64,000 nucleotides of DNA from Pseudoflavonifractor sp. MSJ-37 (GCF_018917965.1 NZ_JAHLPP010000001.1:992001-1056000); one strand, 5' to 3'. Shown: positions 25,174 to 33,245, counted from the first letter of the stretch. Made by a program: numbers and translations. Notes: generated by a model not told the origin, from the sequence alone.

Positions 25174-25222
25174 AACGATGTCCCGCGGAGACGGCAGAGG
25201 AGCCGCCCCGCGGGACATCGTT
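25174..25222. terminator. Terminator between DUF3048 and DUF4230 genes
   Basis: A 15-bp perfect stem (25174-25188 with 25208-25222) separates the converging genes. T-rich sequence on the right is short. Confidence 0.75.
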
Positions 25223-25234
25223 CGTTTCGGCCGG

Positions 25235-25876
25235 TCAGGCTGCCGCTCTCTCAGTGGTGACGGAGACAGCGTAGCCCTCCACGCCAGGCACGCGGGAGAG
25301 GAGATGTTTGACTGCGGCCTCGCTCCGCTCTTTTGCGGCGGTGAGGAGGCCATTGTCGATGGCTTTCTCCTCTACCCCGCTCTTCTGGTCGGCAGTGAAG
25401 CCGGTGTAGTCGCTGATCTCGATCTGGTTGAAGATGTTGTGGGTCTGGTCATACACCTGGATGCTGTCCTCATCGATCTCGTGGGACAGGATCTCCGGGG
25501 CCGGAAGGGTCACGGAGATCCTATCCCCGCTGACCTGGATGTCCATCCCGGACAGGTCGGTCCCGGCCTTGATGGTCCCGTCATAGGCTACGATGAAGCT
25601 CTTGGTGGTGAATGGCACCTTCCATCCATAGAAATCCACCTGATCCTCGAATCTCCCCATATTGGTATAGTGGTATTCCACGGTGGACAGCTCTTGGATG
25701 TCCGTCAACTGCTGGCCCAGAAGCTCGCTGGTGATGACGGGCTCGGTCTCTCGGCGGCTGAGGATGCCGCCCAGGAGGAAAGCCGCAGTCAGCGCCGCGG
25801 CCGCGATAAGGACCAGGATGAGACGGCCCCTGAGTCCGAGGCCCCGCTTCGCCTCCCGCTGTTCCCGCATCGGCAT
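25235..25876 (-). CDS. DUF4230 membrane-anchored protein
   Basis: A 213-residue protein with a basic N-terminus and one transmembrane segment (about residues 17-40, GRLILVLIAAAALTAAFLLG), followed by an extracellular DUF4230 domain (SELLGQQLTDIQELSTVEYHYTNMG, ITVTLPAPEILSHEID-type). DUF4230 proteins are widespread in gut bacteria and have no known role. ATG 25876 has AAAGGA 9 bases upstream. Confidence 0.83.
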   Translation of the reverse strand: MPMREQREAKRGLGLRGRLILVLIAAAALTAAFLLGGILSRRETEPVITSELLGQQLTDIQELSTVEYHYTNMGRFEDQVDFYGWKVPFTTKSFIVAYDGTIKAGTDLSGMDIQVSGDRISVTLPAPEILSHEIDEDSIQVYDQTHNIFNQIEISDYTGFTADQKSGVEEKAIDNGLLTAAKERSEAAVKHLLSRVPGVEGYAVSVTTERAAA

Positions 25877-25926
25877 ATGTATCCGTCCTTTCTGTCTCAA
25901 GATACAAGGGTCTCCCCTTGCGGGAT

Positions 25927-25955
25927 ATCATAGCGAAGGCACGAATAAAATGCAA
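25927..25955 (-). promoter_or_regulatory. Promoter of DUF4230 gene
   Basis: Minus-strand TTGCAT (25950-25955) and TATGAT (25927-25932), 17-bp spacer. Confidence 0.75.
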
Positions 25956-26147
25956 GTCCCTGCGGCAATTTGACACTATCTGTCATCATTTTGTAGATCA
26001 TGAGGATCGGATTGGGCCGAAGGGCCGGTCCAGACGGACTGCGGTCCTATCCTTTTCCGCCGTTTTGTGGTATGATGAGCCGGTCAGGAGAGCAGGACAC
26101 CATGGATCACGGTCTCTCCGGCAGACTCACGGAAGCAGGGTGGTCTT

Positions 26148-26486
26148 TTGAAGTATTTCGTTCAGGAAGAGCAGCGAAGGGATTCGCACAGCAGCCGCTA
26201 TTTGGAATTCCAGGCCGGAAGATACCACGGCAGATGCTGGCTCGATAGCTCCATCAGCATCCGCGATGAAACATGGGAGGAATATCATGTTTCCGATCTG
26301 ATCCTTGAAGTAGTCCCAGAATTCGATCTTTATGGAACGACGATCATCACGGAGGATCGTTGGGACCGCATCGTGGAACTGAGCCGAAGGGATGGATACG
26401 CTTGTCAGGAGATCATCGCGGAAGCGGTCCCATGGGCCGCACGCTGTTTTGAAACGAACGACGCGTTCACGATCTTAGGGATATAG
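26148..26486 (+). CDS. Hypothetical protein, 112 residues
   Basis: I do not recognise a named family. The protein is acidic with a Trp/Tyr-rich core (GRYHGRCWLDSS, EEYHVSDLILEVVPEFDLYGTTIITEDRWD) and ends in DAFTILGI, an ending I have seen on clostridial hypothetical proteins. The start is uncertain: TTG 26148 has only AGGGTGG four bases upstream. A better ATG (26102, with AGGAGAG) opens a different frame that runs to 26248 and overlaps this gene. Base composition is less GC-rich than its neighbours. The last codons lie in an 18-bp inverted repeat. Confidence 0.55.
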   Translation: MKYFVQEEQRRDSHSSRYLEFQAGRYHGRCWLDSSISIRDETWEEYHVSDLILEVVPEFDLYGTTIITEDRWDRIVELSRRDGYACQEIIAEAVPWAARCFETNDAFTILGI

Positions 26487-26502
26487 ATCGTGAACGCGTC
26501 GT
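26458..26502. repeat. 18-bp perfect inverted repeat over a gene end
   Basis: ACGACGCGTTCACGATCT at 26458-26475 is exactly complementary to 26485-26502 with a 9-base loop. The left arm encodes the last codons of the preceding gene and the stop lies at the loop edge. There is no T-run, so it is not a standard terminator. Confidence 0.85.
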
Positions 26503-26551
26503 CGGAACGGACTTGACGCAAATAGAACAGATCCCCGGATGGATCGAAGCC

Positions 26552-26599
26552 GTGCCCCCACTCTCCCCGCTGTCGAGGCGAGTGGGGGCACAGCTTTTT
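26552..26599 (+). terminator. Intrinsic terminator upstream of the M20 gene end
   Basis: A 12-bp stem GTGCCCCCACTC (26552-26563 with 26580-26591) is followed by AGC and five Ts on the plus strand, so it terminates transcription from the hypothetical gene at 26148. Confidence 0.8.
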
Positions 26600-26614
26600 G
26601 CAGATCGGTCCGGA

Positions 26615-27793
26615 TCAGCCCTCCAGACCGGCCAGAGCGGACTCCGCCAGGAGCGCGGCGCCCAGAGGCAGGGCATCGTCGTCTACCTTGAAGTGCTCAT
26701 TATGCCAGCAGGCGTTGGGCTGACCGGGGAAGCCAGTGCCCAGCCAGTAGAAGAAGGAGGGCACGTCCTGGCCGAAGAAGGCGAAGTCCTCGGATCCCAT
26801 GCCGCCCTTGGGCTGGACGATATCCTCCGGCTGGAACACCGCGCCGGCGGCCTTCCGGGCCAAAGCCACCATCTCCGGCTTGTTATAGGTCACGGGGATG
26901 TGGGAGACGAACTCCACCTTACATTTACACCGATAGGAGGCCGCGATGCTCTCCGCCATCTCCTGGAGGCGCTGGCGGGTGGCCATGAGGACCTCATCGG
27001 AGTGGGCCCGGATATCGCCAGTCATGGTGAGCGTCTCGGGGACGAAGTTCTCCGGCGTTCCGGCGTTGATGGAGAACACGGCACAGGTCAGAGGCTCCAG
27101 CGGGTCGGTGTTCCGGCTCACGATGGTCTGGACCGCGTCCACGATGGCCGCACCGGCCACGATCACGTCCACACACTTGTGGGGGGAGCCGCAGTGGCCG
27201 GTGACGCCGGCGAGGGTGATGGAAAAATCGGACTTGCCCGCCATGATGGCGCCGGGGATCACCGCCACCTGGCCGCAGGGGATCTCCGGGCGGTCATGGA
27301 GCCCGAAGATCCGGACCGGACGCTCCGGGAGCTTGTCCCACAGGCCGTGGGCCACCATGGCGGCCGCGCCCTCGGTGATCTCCTCAGCGGGCTGGAACAG
27401 GAACACCACGTTCCCACACAGCTCCGCACGCCGTTCGGACAGCATCTGGGCTGCGCCCAGAAGGCAGGTGGTATGGAAGTCGTGGCCACAGCCGTGCATG
27501 ACGCCGTCGTACTCGGACACCACACCGTTGTCGGCGGGCTCCTGCTGCTCGATGGCGTCGATGTCGGCCCGGAGGGCCACTGTGGGACCGGGCTTTCCGC
27601 CCCGCAGGAAGCCCACCGCACCGGTCTCCATGCCGATGTCGATCTGTTCGATCCCCAGCTTCGCGAGACGGTCCTTGATGATGCCGGTGGTCCGGGTCTC
27701 ATGGAACGCCAGCTCCGGGTGGCGGTGGATGTCGTCCTTGGTCTCCTTGAGCATGGGATAGAGCGCTCTCGCCCGTTCGATCATATTTACCAT
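26615..27793 (-). CDS. M20 family amidohydrolase/metallopeptidase
   Basis: A 392-residue zinc hydrolase of the aminoacylase/IAA-amino acid hydrolase group (peptidase M20D). Metal ligands are in VMHGCGHDFHTTCLLG, PAEEITEGA, and near the C-terminus HNEHF; GSEDFAFF is also conserved. A β-rich dimerisation domain is inserted in the middle. It probably removes acyl groups from amino acids or small peptides. ATG 27793 has AGGAAGG about 11 bases upstream. Confidence 0.9.
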   Translation of the reverse strand: MVNMIERARALYPMLKETKDDIHRHPELAFHETRTTGIIKDRLAKLGIEQIDIGMETGAVGFLRGGKPGPTVALRADIDAIEQQEPADNGVVSEYDGVMHGCGHDFHTTCLLGAAQMLSERRAELCGNVVFLFQPAEEITEGAAAMVAHGLWDKLPERPVRIFGLHDRPEIPCGQVAVIPGAIMAGKSDFSITLAGVTGHCGSPHKCVDVIVAGAAIVDAVQTIVSRNTDPLEPLTCAVFSINAGTPENFVPETLTMTGDIRAHSDEVLMATRQRLQEMAESIAASYRCKCKVEFVSHIPVTYNKPEMVALARKAAGAVFQPEDIVQPKGGMGSEDFAFFGQDVPSFFYWLGTGFPGQPNACWHNEHFKVDDDALPLGAALLAESALAGLEG

Positions 27794-27828
27794 ATGGATG
27801 CCTGCCTTCCTCACAGCGCCCGCCCCAC

Positions 27829-27857
27829 TTGCGGGCCAGGCCGTGTCGTACTATAAT
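27829..27857 (+). promoter_or_regulatory. Promoter of second MATE gene
   Basis: TTGCGG at 27829-27834 and TATAAT at 27852-27857, 17-bp spacer. The roughly 65-base leader contains a small hairpin around TTTTGC/GCAAAA before the ribosome site, of no known type. Confidence 0.78.
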
Positions 27858-27927
27858 AAGGTAAATATAGTCTCTCACGGCGGCTTTTGCAAGGGCAAAA
27901 CCACCGGAAAAGGAGTGCTTTCTGACC

Positions 27928-29301
27928 GTGCAGTCTGGAAATGATTTCTCAAGGGGGAGCATCCCCCGCAACATCCTGAGCATGGCCCTCCCCATGACGG
28001 CGGCTCAGCTCATCAATATCCTCTACAATATCGTGGACCGGATGTACATCGGCCGGATCCCCGGAGAGGGCCGTCTGGCTCTGACCGGTCTGGGCCTGTG
28101 TCTGCCGATCATCTCGATCCTCATGGGCTTCGCCAATCTGTGCGGCATGGGCGGCGCGCCCCTCTGCTCCATCCACCGGGGCCGTGGCGAGGAGAAGGAG
28201 GCCGAGGCGATCATGGGGAACTCCTTCACCCTGCTGATCCTCTTCGGCGTGGTCCTGACCGCCCTGTGCTTCTGGTTCCGGCGGCCGATCCTCTACCTCT
28301 TCGGGGCCAGCGATGTGACCTATCCCTATGCGGACGGTTATCTGGCCCTCTATCTGCTGGGGACCCTCTTCGTGATGATCGGTCTGGGCATGAACCCCTT
28401 CATCAATTCCCAGGGCTTTGGCCGGATCGGGATGGGCACCGTGGCGCTGGGAGCATTGGTGAACATCGTGCTGGACCCGGTGTTCATCTTCGGTCTCGGC
28501 ATGGGCGTCCGGGGCGCGGCTCTGGCCACGATCCTCTCTCAGGCCTGTTCGGCGGCATGGGTGCTTCTCTTCCTCACCGGGAAACAGAGCCTGTTGAAGC
28601 TCCGTCCTGCAGCACTCCGGCTCCAGGCGGACCGGGTGCGGAAGATCCTGAGCCTCGGTCTGTCCGGATTCATGATGTCCATGACCAACAGTCTGGTACA
28701 GGTGCTGTGCAACGCTACCCTCCAGCAGTGGGGCGGCGACCTGTATGTAGGCGTCATGACGGTGGTGAATTCCATCCGCGAGGTGATCTCCATGCCGGTC
28801 TCCGGCATCACCAGCGGCAGTCAGCCGGTGCTGGGCTTCAACTACGGCGCCAACGAATACGGGCGGGTCCGGGAGGGCATCCGCTTCGTGTTCTGGCTCA
28901 CCATGATCTACTCGGTGATTGTCTGGCTCAGCACACTGGCCTTCCCGGAGCTGCTAATCCGGATCTTCAACGATGACCCAGAGCTAATCCGGGACGGTGT
29001 GCCCGCCTTCCGCATCTACTTCGCCACCTTCGCCTGTATGTCCTTCCAGTTCATCGGGCAGTCCATCTTCGTGGGTCTGGGCCGGTCCCGGCAGGCGATC
29101 TTCTTCTCTCTGCTCCGGAAAGCCGTCATCGTGGCCCCGCTCACTCTGATCCTCCCCTACTGCTTTGGTCTGGGCGTCAACGGCGTGTTCCTGGCAGAGC
29201 CGATCTCCAATGTGCTGGGCGGACTGGCCTGCATCCTGACCATGTATGTGACCGTGTACCGTCCGCTGGGACAGGAGGCGGCCCGCCCGTACCTCAAATG
29301 A
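27928..29301 (+). CDS. MATE family efflux transporter
   Basis: A 457-residue multidrug/toxin extrusion protein with about 12 membrane segments. The first helix region ALPMTAAQLINILYNIVDRMYIG is typical of the MepA/DinF-like branch. It is only distantly similar to the MATE at 1150 and has no adjacent regulator. It starts with GTG at 27928; AAAGGAG lies about 12 bases upstream, a rather long spacer. Confidence 0.92.
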   Translation: MQSGNDFSRGSIPRNILSMALPMTAAQLINILYNIVDRMYIGRIPGEGRLALTGLGLCLPIISILMGFANLCGMGGAPLCSIHRGRGEEKEAEAIMGNSFTLLILFGVVLTALCFWFRRPILYLFGASDVTYPYADGYLALYLLGTLFVMIGLGMNPFINSQGFGRIGMGTVALGALVNIVLDPVFIFGLGMGVRGAALATILSQACSAAWVLLFLTGKQSLLKLRPAALRLQADRVRKILSLGLSGFMMSMTNSLVQVLCNATLQQWGGDLYVGVMTVVNSIREVISMPVSGITSGSQPVLGFNYGANEYGRVREGIRFVFWLTMIYSVIVWLSTLAFPELLIRIFNDDPELIRDGVPAFRIYFATFACMSFQFIGQSIFVGLGRSRQAIFFSLLRKAVIVAPLTLILPYCFGLGVNGVFLAEPISNVLGGLACILTMYVTVYRPLGQEAARPYLK

Positions 29302-29360
29302 ATCGGCGGACGCCGCCAGCCCTATGGCTGACCGCGTCCGCCTTCGTTCTGCGCTCTCCC

Positions 29361-30200
29361 TCAGTTGGGGTGACCGCCGCCCCCCTCCCGGCAGCAGGGA
29401 CGGCCTCCGCCGTGGTCCGGCGGGAAGAACTCCTCCATGGGGAACTTGACCCGGCGGAAGAGCTCACAGGGATCTTCGTCCCCACAGGAGCCGCCGCAGG
29501 GGCATTCTTTCTCGGGCACACAGTAATCGTAGACCGGCATGAGGAGCTGGGTGTCCCGCTCCAGACGGATGATGGAGAACTGTCCCAGGGTCACATAGAT
29601 CCGCTTGCCCTGATCTCCAAAGCACAGGTCACAGCCGAAGCATCCGCAGATGCAGGGTGGGATCTCCGAGATGGCGCAGTCGCAGGGACGGCAGTCGCAC
29701 ACGTCCACCAGCTTCATGCTCAGGACGATGGGATCTACGGCCTCCACCACAGCGGTGGGGACATTGCTCTTCCGGATCTGGAGGTCCGGGCCCTCCTCCG
29801 CTACCTGAGAGGTGAACACCTTGGCTCCGCTGTCACTGCCGAAGAGGATGACCCGCTTGTCGAACACGCACAGTCCGCTGATCGGCACTGGCCGGACCGC
29901 CCCGATGAAGGCGTCCGCCGTGACTCGGTAGTAGTACCGCACGTCCACGGTGTAGAACCCCCGGTCGAAGCCGATGGGCTCCACATCGATGTACACATAG
30001 AGCAGCTCCGCCTTCCCGGCCTTGACACTGATGGCCCGGTCGATCGCGGCCTGAGAGTCCTGCGTGGGATAGAACCGCAGATCTTCGATGCAGTCCTTAT
30101 CTCGGCAAGAATCATACACCTTCCTAGTATCGAGGCAGACGGCCTCCCGGATGTCAGTTGGCCCTTGGAGCGGACCGGGGATGACTTTTTCAGGCATCAT
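29361..30200 (-). CDS. Cysteine-rich hypothetical protein
   Basis: A 279-residue protein I cannot assign to a characterised family. The N-terminal part (DTRKVYDSCRDKDCIEDLRFYPT, then a β-rich stretch YVYIDVEPIGFDRGFYTVDVRYYYRVTA) looks like a folded β-domain. The middle has the cluster VDVCDCRPCDCAISEIPPCICGCFGCDLCFGD, and the C-terminus has CPCGGSCGDEDPCELF and a Gly/Cys tail. About 20 cysteines suggest metal binding or disulfide cross-linking. Similar proteins occur as hypotheticals in Clostridia; a spore-surface role is only a guess. ATG ATG at 30200/30197 follows AGGAGG. Confidence 0.7.
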   Translation of the reverse strand: MMPEKVIPGPLQGPTDIREAVCLDTRKVYDSCRDKDCIEDLRFYPTQDSQAAIDRAISVKAGKAELLYVYIDVEPIGFDRGFYTVDVRYYYRVTADAFIGAVRPVPISGLCVFDKRVILFGSDSGAKVFTSQVAEEGPDLQIRKSNVPTAVVEAVDPIVLSMKLVDVCDCRPCDCAISEIPPCICGCFGCDLCFGDQGKRIYVTLGQFSIIRLERDTQLLMPVYDYCVPEKECPCGGSCGDEDPCELFRRVKFPMEEFFPPDHGGGRPCCREGGGGHPN

Positions 30201-30273
30201 GGTACCTCCTGACGCTTATTCGGATCGCTTCCACCCCATCTTATGGACCGGGGGCACGATCGGTGCGCCGGAG

Positions 30274-30312
30274 AAAAAAAGAACGGCGAGGTCCCGGGGC
30301 TCTCCCCCGTTC
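30274..30312 (-). terminator. Minus-strand terminator without an assigned gene
   Basis: On the minus strand a stem closed by GAACGG/CCGTTC (30307-30312 with 30281-30286) with inner pairing is followed by seven Ts (complement of 30274-30280). It lies about 90 bases after the terminator of the micro-ORF unit and before the Cys-rich gene. Confidence 0.65.
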
Positions 30313-30401
30313 CCTCACCGCTCAGTTTCGATACTGGCTGGGTCCTGTCTCCATGTCTCTCACCATTCTTTCTGCCGTTCCATGGCACATCCTTGATGCG
30401 C

Positions 30402-30441
30402 AAAAGAAAACCACACCACAGCTCCGCGCTGGATGGTGTGG
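30402..30441 (-). terminator. Terminator of the 26-codon micro-ORF
   Basis: On the minus strand CCACACCA pairs with TGGTGTGG (30434-30441 with 30411-30418), followed by TTTTCTTTT. Confidence 0.75.
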
Positions 30442-30464
30442 AACGAACCGCCTGTATCTTACGA

Positions 30465-30545
30465 TCAGCGCTCGCTGCGGATCACATCTCCGGACCCGAA
30501 GATCATGTCGTCCACGTCAGTCCCACGGTAAGTCTCATTCAGCAT
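30465..30545 (-). CDS. Micro-ORF encoding a 26-residue peptide
   Basis: ATG at 30545 is preceded by AGGAGG at 7 bases and reads 26 codons to TGA at 30465-30467. The peptide begins MLNETYRGTDVDDMIF and ends GSGDVIRSER; it is acidic in the middle and soluble, with no signal or membrane segment. It has its own TTGCGG-17-TATAAT promoter, a near-ideal ribosome site and a terminator, i.e. a complete one-gene transcription unit. Function is unknown. It could be a regulatory peptide or a small structural protein. Confidence 0.65.
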   Translation of the reverse strand: MLNETYRGTDVDDMIFGSGDVIRSER

Positions 30546-30577
30546 ATCTATCCCTCCTCTCCTTCAGAACTGCATTC

Positions 30578-30606
30578 ATTATAACGCATCTTCTGTAAAG
30601 CCGCAA
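30578..30606 (-). promoter_or_regulatory. Promoter of the micro-ORF
   Basis: Minus-strand TTGCGG (30601-30606) and TATAAT (30578-30583), 17-bp spacer, about 35 bases before the start codon. Confidence 0.8.
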
Positions 30607-30756
30607 GACCTTTTTCACGCCAAAACGTGAATGTTTTGTAAATATAACGTGTATTTTCTGTTATCTTCCGTGCGATATCCCATTTTTCGACGCTCGCAGC
30701 AAATGAATCGCCGCTCCGCTCATCCTGCATCGTCCGTCTCAGATCTTCGTCCGCAC

Positions 30757-30785
30757 TTGACACAGGACGGCCTGCGTGGTAATAT
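30757..30785 (+). promoter_or_regulatory. Promoter of the cysE-cysS T-box transcript
   Basis: TTGACA at 30757-30762 and TAATAT at 30780-30785, 17-bp spacer. The 150 bases upstream (30607-30756) are A+T-rich and hold no gene I can see. Confidence 0.8.
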
Positions 30786-30794
30786 GATGGAACG

Positions 30795-31047
30795 ATGATG
30801 AGCGCGATGAACGGGAAAAGTAGCGTCCTGTCCGACCGGTCAGAGAGGGTCTGCCGCTTGGCTGAAAGCGGACCCGCGGCGGAAGATGTGAAGTGCGCCC
30901 GGGAGCGTGGGGCGCAATGGCTCCCGGCAGGCCGCCGTTACCGGCCGGATCGGTTGCTGGACCGATCATGAGCGAATACAAGAGTGGGACCGCGACGGAG
31001 ACGCCGCCTCTTGTGCCTTTGAGGGCATAAGGGGCGTTTTTTTGTCC
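30795..31047 (+). ncRNA. T-box riboswitch, probably cysteine-specific
   Basis: The leader contains the T-box hallmark AGAGTGGGACCGCG at 30981-30994, which pairs with the uncharged tRNA acceptor end. It also has the stem I elements CAGAGAGGGT (30841-30850) and CTTGGCTGAAAGCGG (30857-30871). It ends in a terminator hairpin with seven Ts at 31037-31043. In the expected specifier loop (GATGTGAAGTGCGCC) the triplet TGC at 30894-30896 fits a cysteine codon. Together with the genes downstream, this indicates antitermination of cysE-cysS when tRNA-Cys is uncharged. Confidence 0.9.
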
Positions 31048-31085
31048 CCTCCCCCGCTGGTCCCCATATCTTTTGGAGGGATATC

Positions 31086-31751
31086 ATGACACGTCTCGGC
31101 GAGACTCTCGCGGCCTATCAGGCCCGGGATCCGGCGGCCCGGAGCAAGCTGGAGATCTTCCTGCTCTACCCCGGCATCCACGCCACCCTCTACCATCGAT
31201 TGGCACATTTCCTATACTGCCACGACCTGAAGTTCCTGGCCCGGGCCGTCTCCCAGTGGAGCCGCTTCTGGACCGGCATCGAGATCCATCCCGGCGCCAA
31301 GATCGGCCGCCGCTTCGTCATGGACCACGGCATGGGCATCGTCATCGGCGAGACCGCCGAGGTGGGCGATGACTGTCTCCTCTACCACGGCGTCACCCTA
31401 GGCGGCACCGGCAAGGACCACGGCAAGCGCCACCCCACTCTGGGCAACAACGTGATGGTCTCCGCCGGCGCGAAGGTGCTTGGGCCCTTCAAGGTGGGCG
31501 ACAACGCCCGCATCGCCGCCAACGCGGTGGTGCTCAAAGAGATCCCCCCCGACGCCACCGCCGTTGGCGTCCCCGCTCGGGTGGTCCGTATCGCCGGGGA
31601 GAAGGTGGACTACGCTACCGATGTGGACCAGATCCATGTGACCGACCCGGTACAGAAGGAGCTCCAGGCACTCAGTTCCCGACTGGAGTTCGTCGAGATG
31701 CTGCTGGACGAGCAGCGCTCCGACCATGGTACCGACCACGATGATGAATGA
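31086..31751 (+). CDS. cysE: Serine O-acetyltransferase
   Basis: A 221-residue left-handed β-helix acetyltransferase that makes O-acetylserine, the precursor of cysteine. Catalytic His residues lie in VMDHGMGIVIGET and LYHGVTLGGTGKD; hexapeptide repeats follow (NNVMVSAGAKVLGPFKVGDNARIAANAVV). The start ATG follows TTGGAGGG. First gene of the T-box-controlled operon with cysS. Cysteine synthase is not in the window. Confidence 0.95.
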   Translation: MTRLGETLAAYQARDPAARSKLEIFLLYPGIHATLYHRLAHFLYCHDLKFLARAVSQWSRFWTGIEIHPGAKIGRRFVMDHGMGIVIGETAEVGDDCLLYHGVTLGGTGKDHGKRHPTLGNNVMVSAGAKVLGPFKVGDNARIAANAVVLKEIPPDATAVGVPARVVRIAGEKVDYATDVDQIHVTDPVQKELQALSSRLEFVEMLLDEQRSDHGTDHDDE

Positions 31752-31775
31752 CGCACGATCAGGAGGACGTTTTCA

Positions 31776-33191
31776 ATGAAACTCTATAATTCTCTCACCC
31801 ACACCAAGGACGAATTCAAGACCCATACCCCCGGACACGTGGAGATGTATACCTGCGGCCCCACGGTCTACCACTTCGCCCACATCGGCAACCTGCGCAG
31901 CTACCTCATGGAGGACGTGCTGGAGAAGTATCTCCGCTATACCGGCTATGATGTGAAGCGGGTCATGAACATCACCGATGTGGGCCATCTGGCCTCCGAT
32001 GCCGACACCGGCGAGGACAAGATGCTCAAGGGCGCCCGGCGGGAGCACAAGACCGTCATGGAGATCGCTAAATTCTACACCGATGCCTTCTTCTCCGACT
32101 GCGAGAAGCTGAACATCAAACGTCCCGATGTGGTCCAGCCCGCCACCGGCTGTATCGACGAGTATATCAAGATCGTCTCCGCCCTGCTGGACAAGGGCTA
32201 TGCCTATCTGGCCGGCGGCAACGTCTACTTCGACACTTCCAAGCTCAAGCAGTATTATGTGTTCAATGACCACGACGAGGAGGATCTGGCCGTGGGCGTC
32301 CGGGACAGCGTGGAGGAGGATCAGAACAAGCGGAACAAGGCCGATTTCGTCCTCTGGTTCACTAAGTCCAAGTTCGAGGACCAGGCTCTGAAGTGGGATT
32401 CCCCCTGGGGCGTGGGCTATCCCGGCTGGCACATCGAGTGCTCCGGCATCTCTCTGAAGTACAACGGCGAGTATCTGGACCTGCACTGCGGCGGCATCGA
32501 CAACGCCTTCCCCCACCACACCAACGAGATCGCGCAGTCCGAGAGCTATCTGGGCCATCCCTGGTGCCCCCAGTGGTTCCATGTCCACCACCTGAACACC
32601 TCCCACGGCAAGATGAGCAAATCCAAGGGCGAGTTCCTCACCGTCTCCCTGCTGGAAGAGAAGGGCTACGACCCCATGGTCTACCGGTCCTTCTGCCTCC
32701 AGTCCCACTACCGCAAGAGCCTGGTGTTCACCTGGGAGAACCTGGACAACGCCAAGGCCGCCTACGACAAGCTGATCGCCCGGATCGCCGCCTTGGGCGA
32801 CGACGGTGAGCTGGAGCAAGGCGCGATGGACGAACTGCGAGTGGCCTTCCGGGCCGCCATGGACAACGACCTGAACACCTCCATGGCCGTCACCGTGCTC
32901 TACGATGTCCTCAAGTCCAAGCTGAACGACAAGTCTAAGCGGGCCCTGCTGGACGAGTTCGACCAGGTCCTGGGCCTGCGTCTGCTGGACCGGGCCGCCA
33001 AGGCCGCCGCGCCCAAGGCGGAGACTGCCTCTGCGGAGGCCGATCCTGAAATCGACGCGCTGGTGGCCGCCCGTACCGCTGCCAAGCAGGCGAAAAACTG
33101 GGCCGAGGCCGACCGCATCCGTGACGAGCTGAAGGCCCGCGGCATCGAGCTCACCGACACGAAAGAGGGCACCACCTGGAAGCGGATCTAA
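31776..33191 (+). CDS. cysS: Cysteinyl-tRNA synthetase
   Basis: A 471-residue class I aminoacyl-tRNA synthetase. It has TCGPTVYHFAHIGN with the HIGH-type motif, zinc ligands around HIECSGIS and HCGGIDNAFPHH, and the KMSKS motif as GKMSKSKGEF. The C-terminal DALR and anticodon-binding part is complete. Co-transcribed with cysE behind the T-box, so shortage of charged tRNA-Cys raises both cysteine synthesis and charging. Confidence 0.97.
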   Translation: MKLYNSLTHTKDEFKTHTPGHVEMYTCGPTVYHFAHIGNLRSYLMEDVLEKYLRYTGYDVKRVMNITDVGHLASDADTGEDKMLKGARREHKTVMEIAKFYTDAFFSDCEKLNIKRPDVVQPATGCIDEYIKIVSALLDKGYAYLAGGNVYFDTSKLKQYYVFNDHDEEDLAVGVRDSVEEDQNKRNKADFVLWFTKSKFEDQALKWDSPWGVGYPGWHIECSGISLKYNGEYLDLHCGGIDNAFPHHTNEIAQSESYLGHPWCPQWFHVHHLNTSHGKMSKSKGEFLTVSLLEEKGYDPMVYRSFCLQSHYRKSLVFTWENLDNAKAAYDKLIARIAALGDDGELEQGAMDELRVAFRAAMDNDLNTSMAVTVLYDVLKSKLNDKSKRALLDEFDQVLGLRLLDRAAKAAAPKAETASAEADPEIDALVAARTAAKQAKNWAEADRIRDELKARGIELTDTKEGTTWKRI

Positions 33192-33245
33192 TCCCCGGAT
33201 AAGACTGCCCTCCGGCGCATATCCTGTCCCTCAGGTGATGCATCT

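Noticed and set aside
26102-26248. ATG-started 48-codon frame with good ribosome site
   Set aside because: Kept only as a note: the overlapping frame from 26148 has a longer, protein-like sequence with a conserved-looking C-terminus, and both cannot easily be real.
27858-27927. Leader hairpin before the second MATE gene as a riboswitch
   Set aside because: The hairpin is small and matches no riboswitch consensus I know, such as guanidine or cobalamin elements.
30313-30401. Possible cobalamin-like or other riboswitch on the minus strand upstream of the Cys-rich gene
   Set aside because: I looked for the cobalamin and T-box core motifs and did not find them; only a terminator is clear.
30197-30403. 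68-codon minus-strand frame before the Cys-rich gene
   Set aside because: It runs through a terminator hairpin with seven Ts and lacks a ribosome binding site; its composition is that of non-coding sequence.
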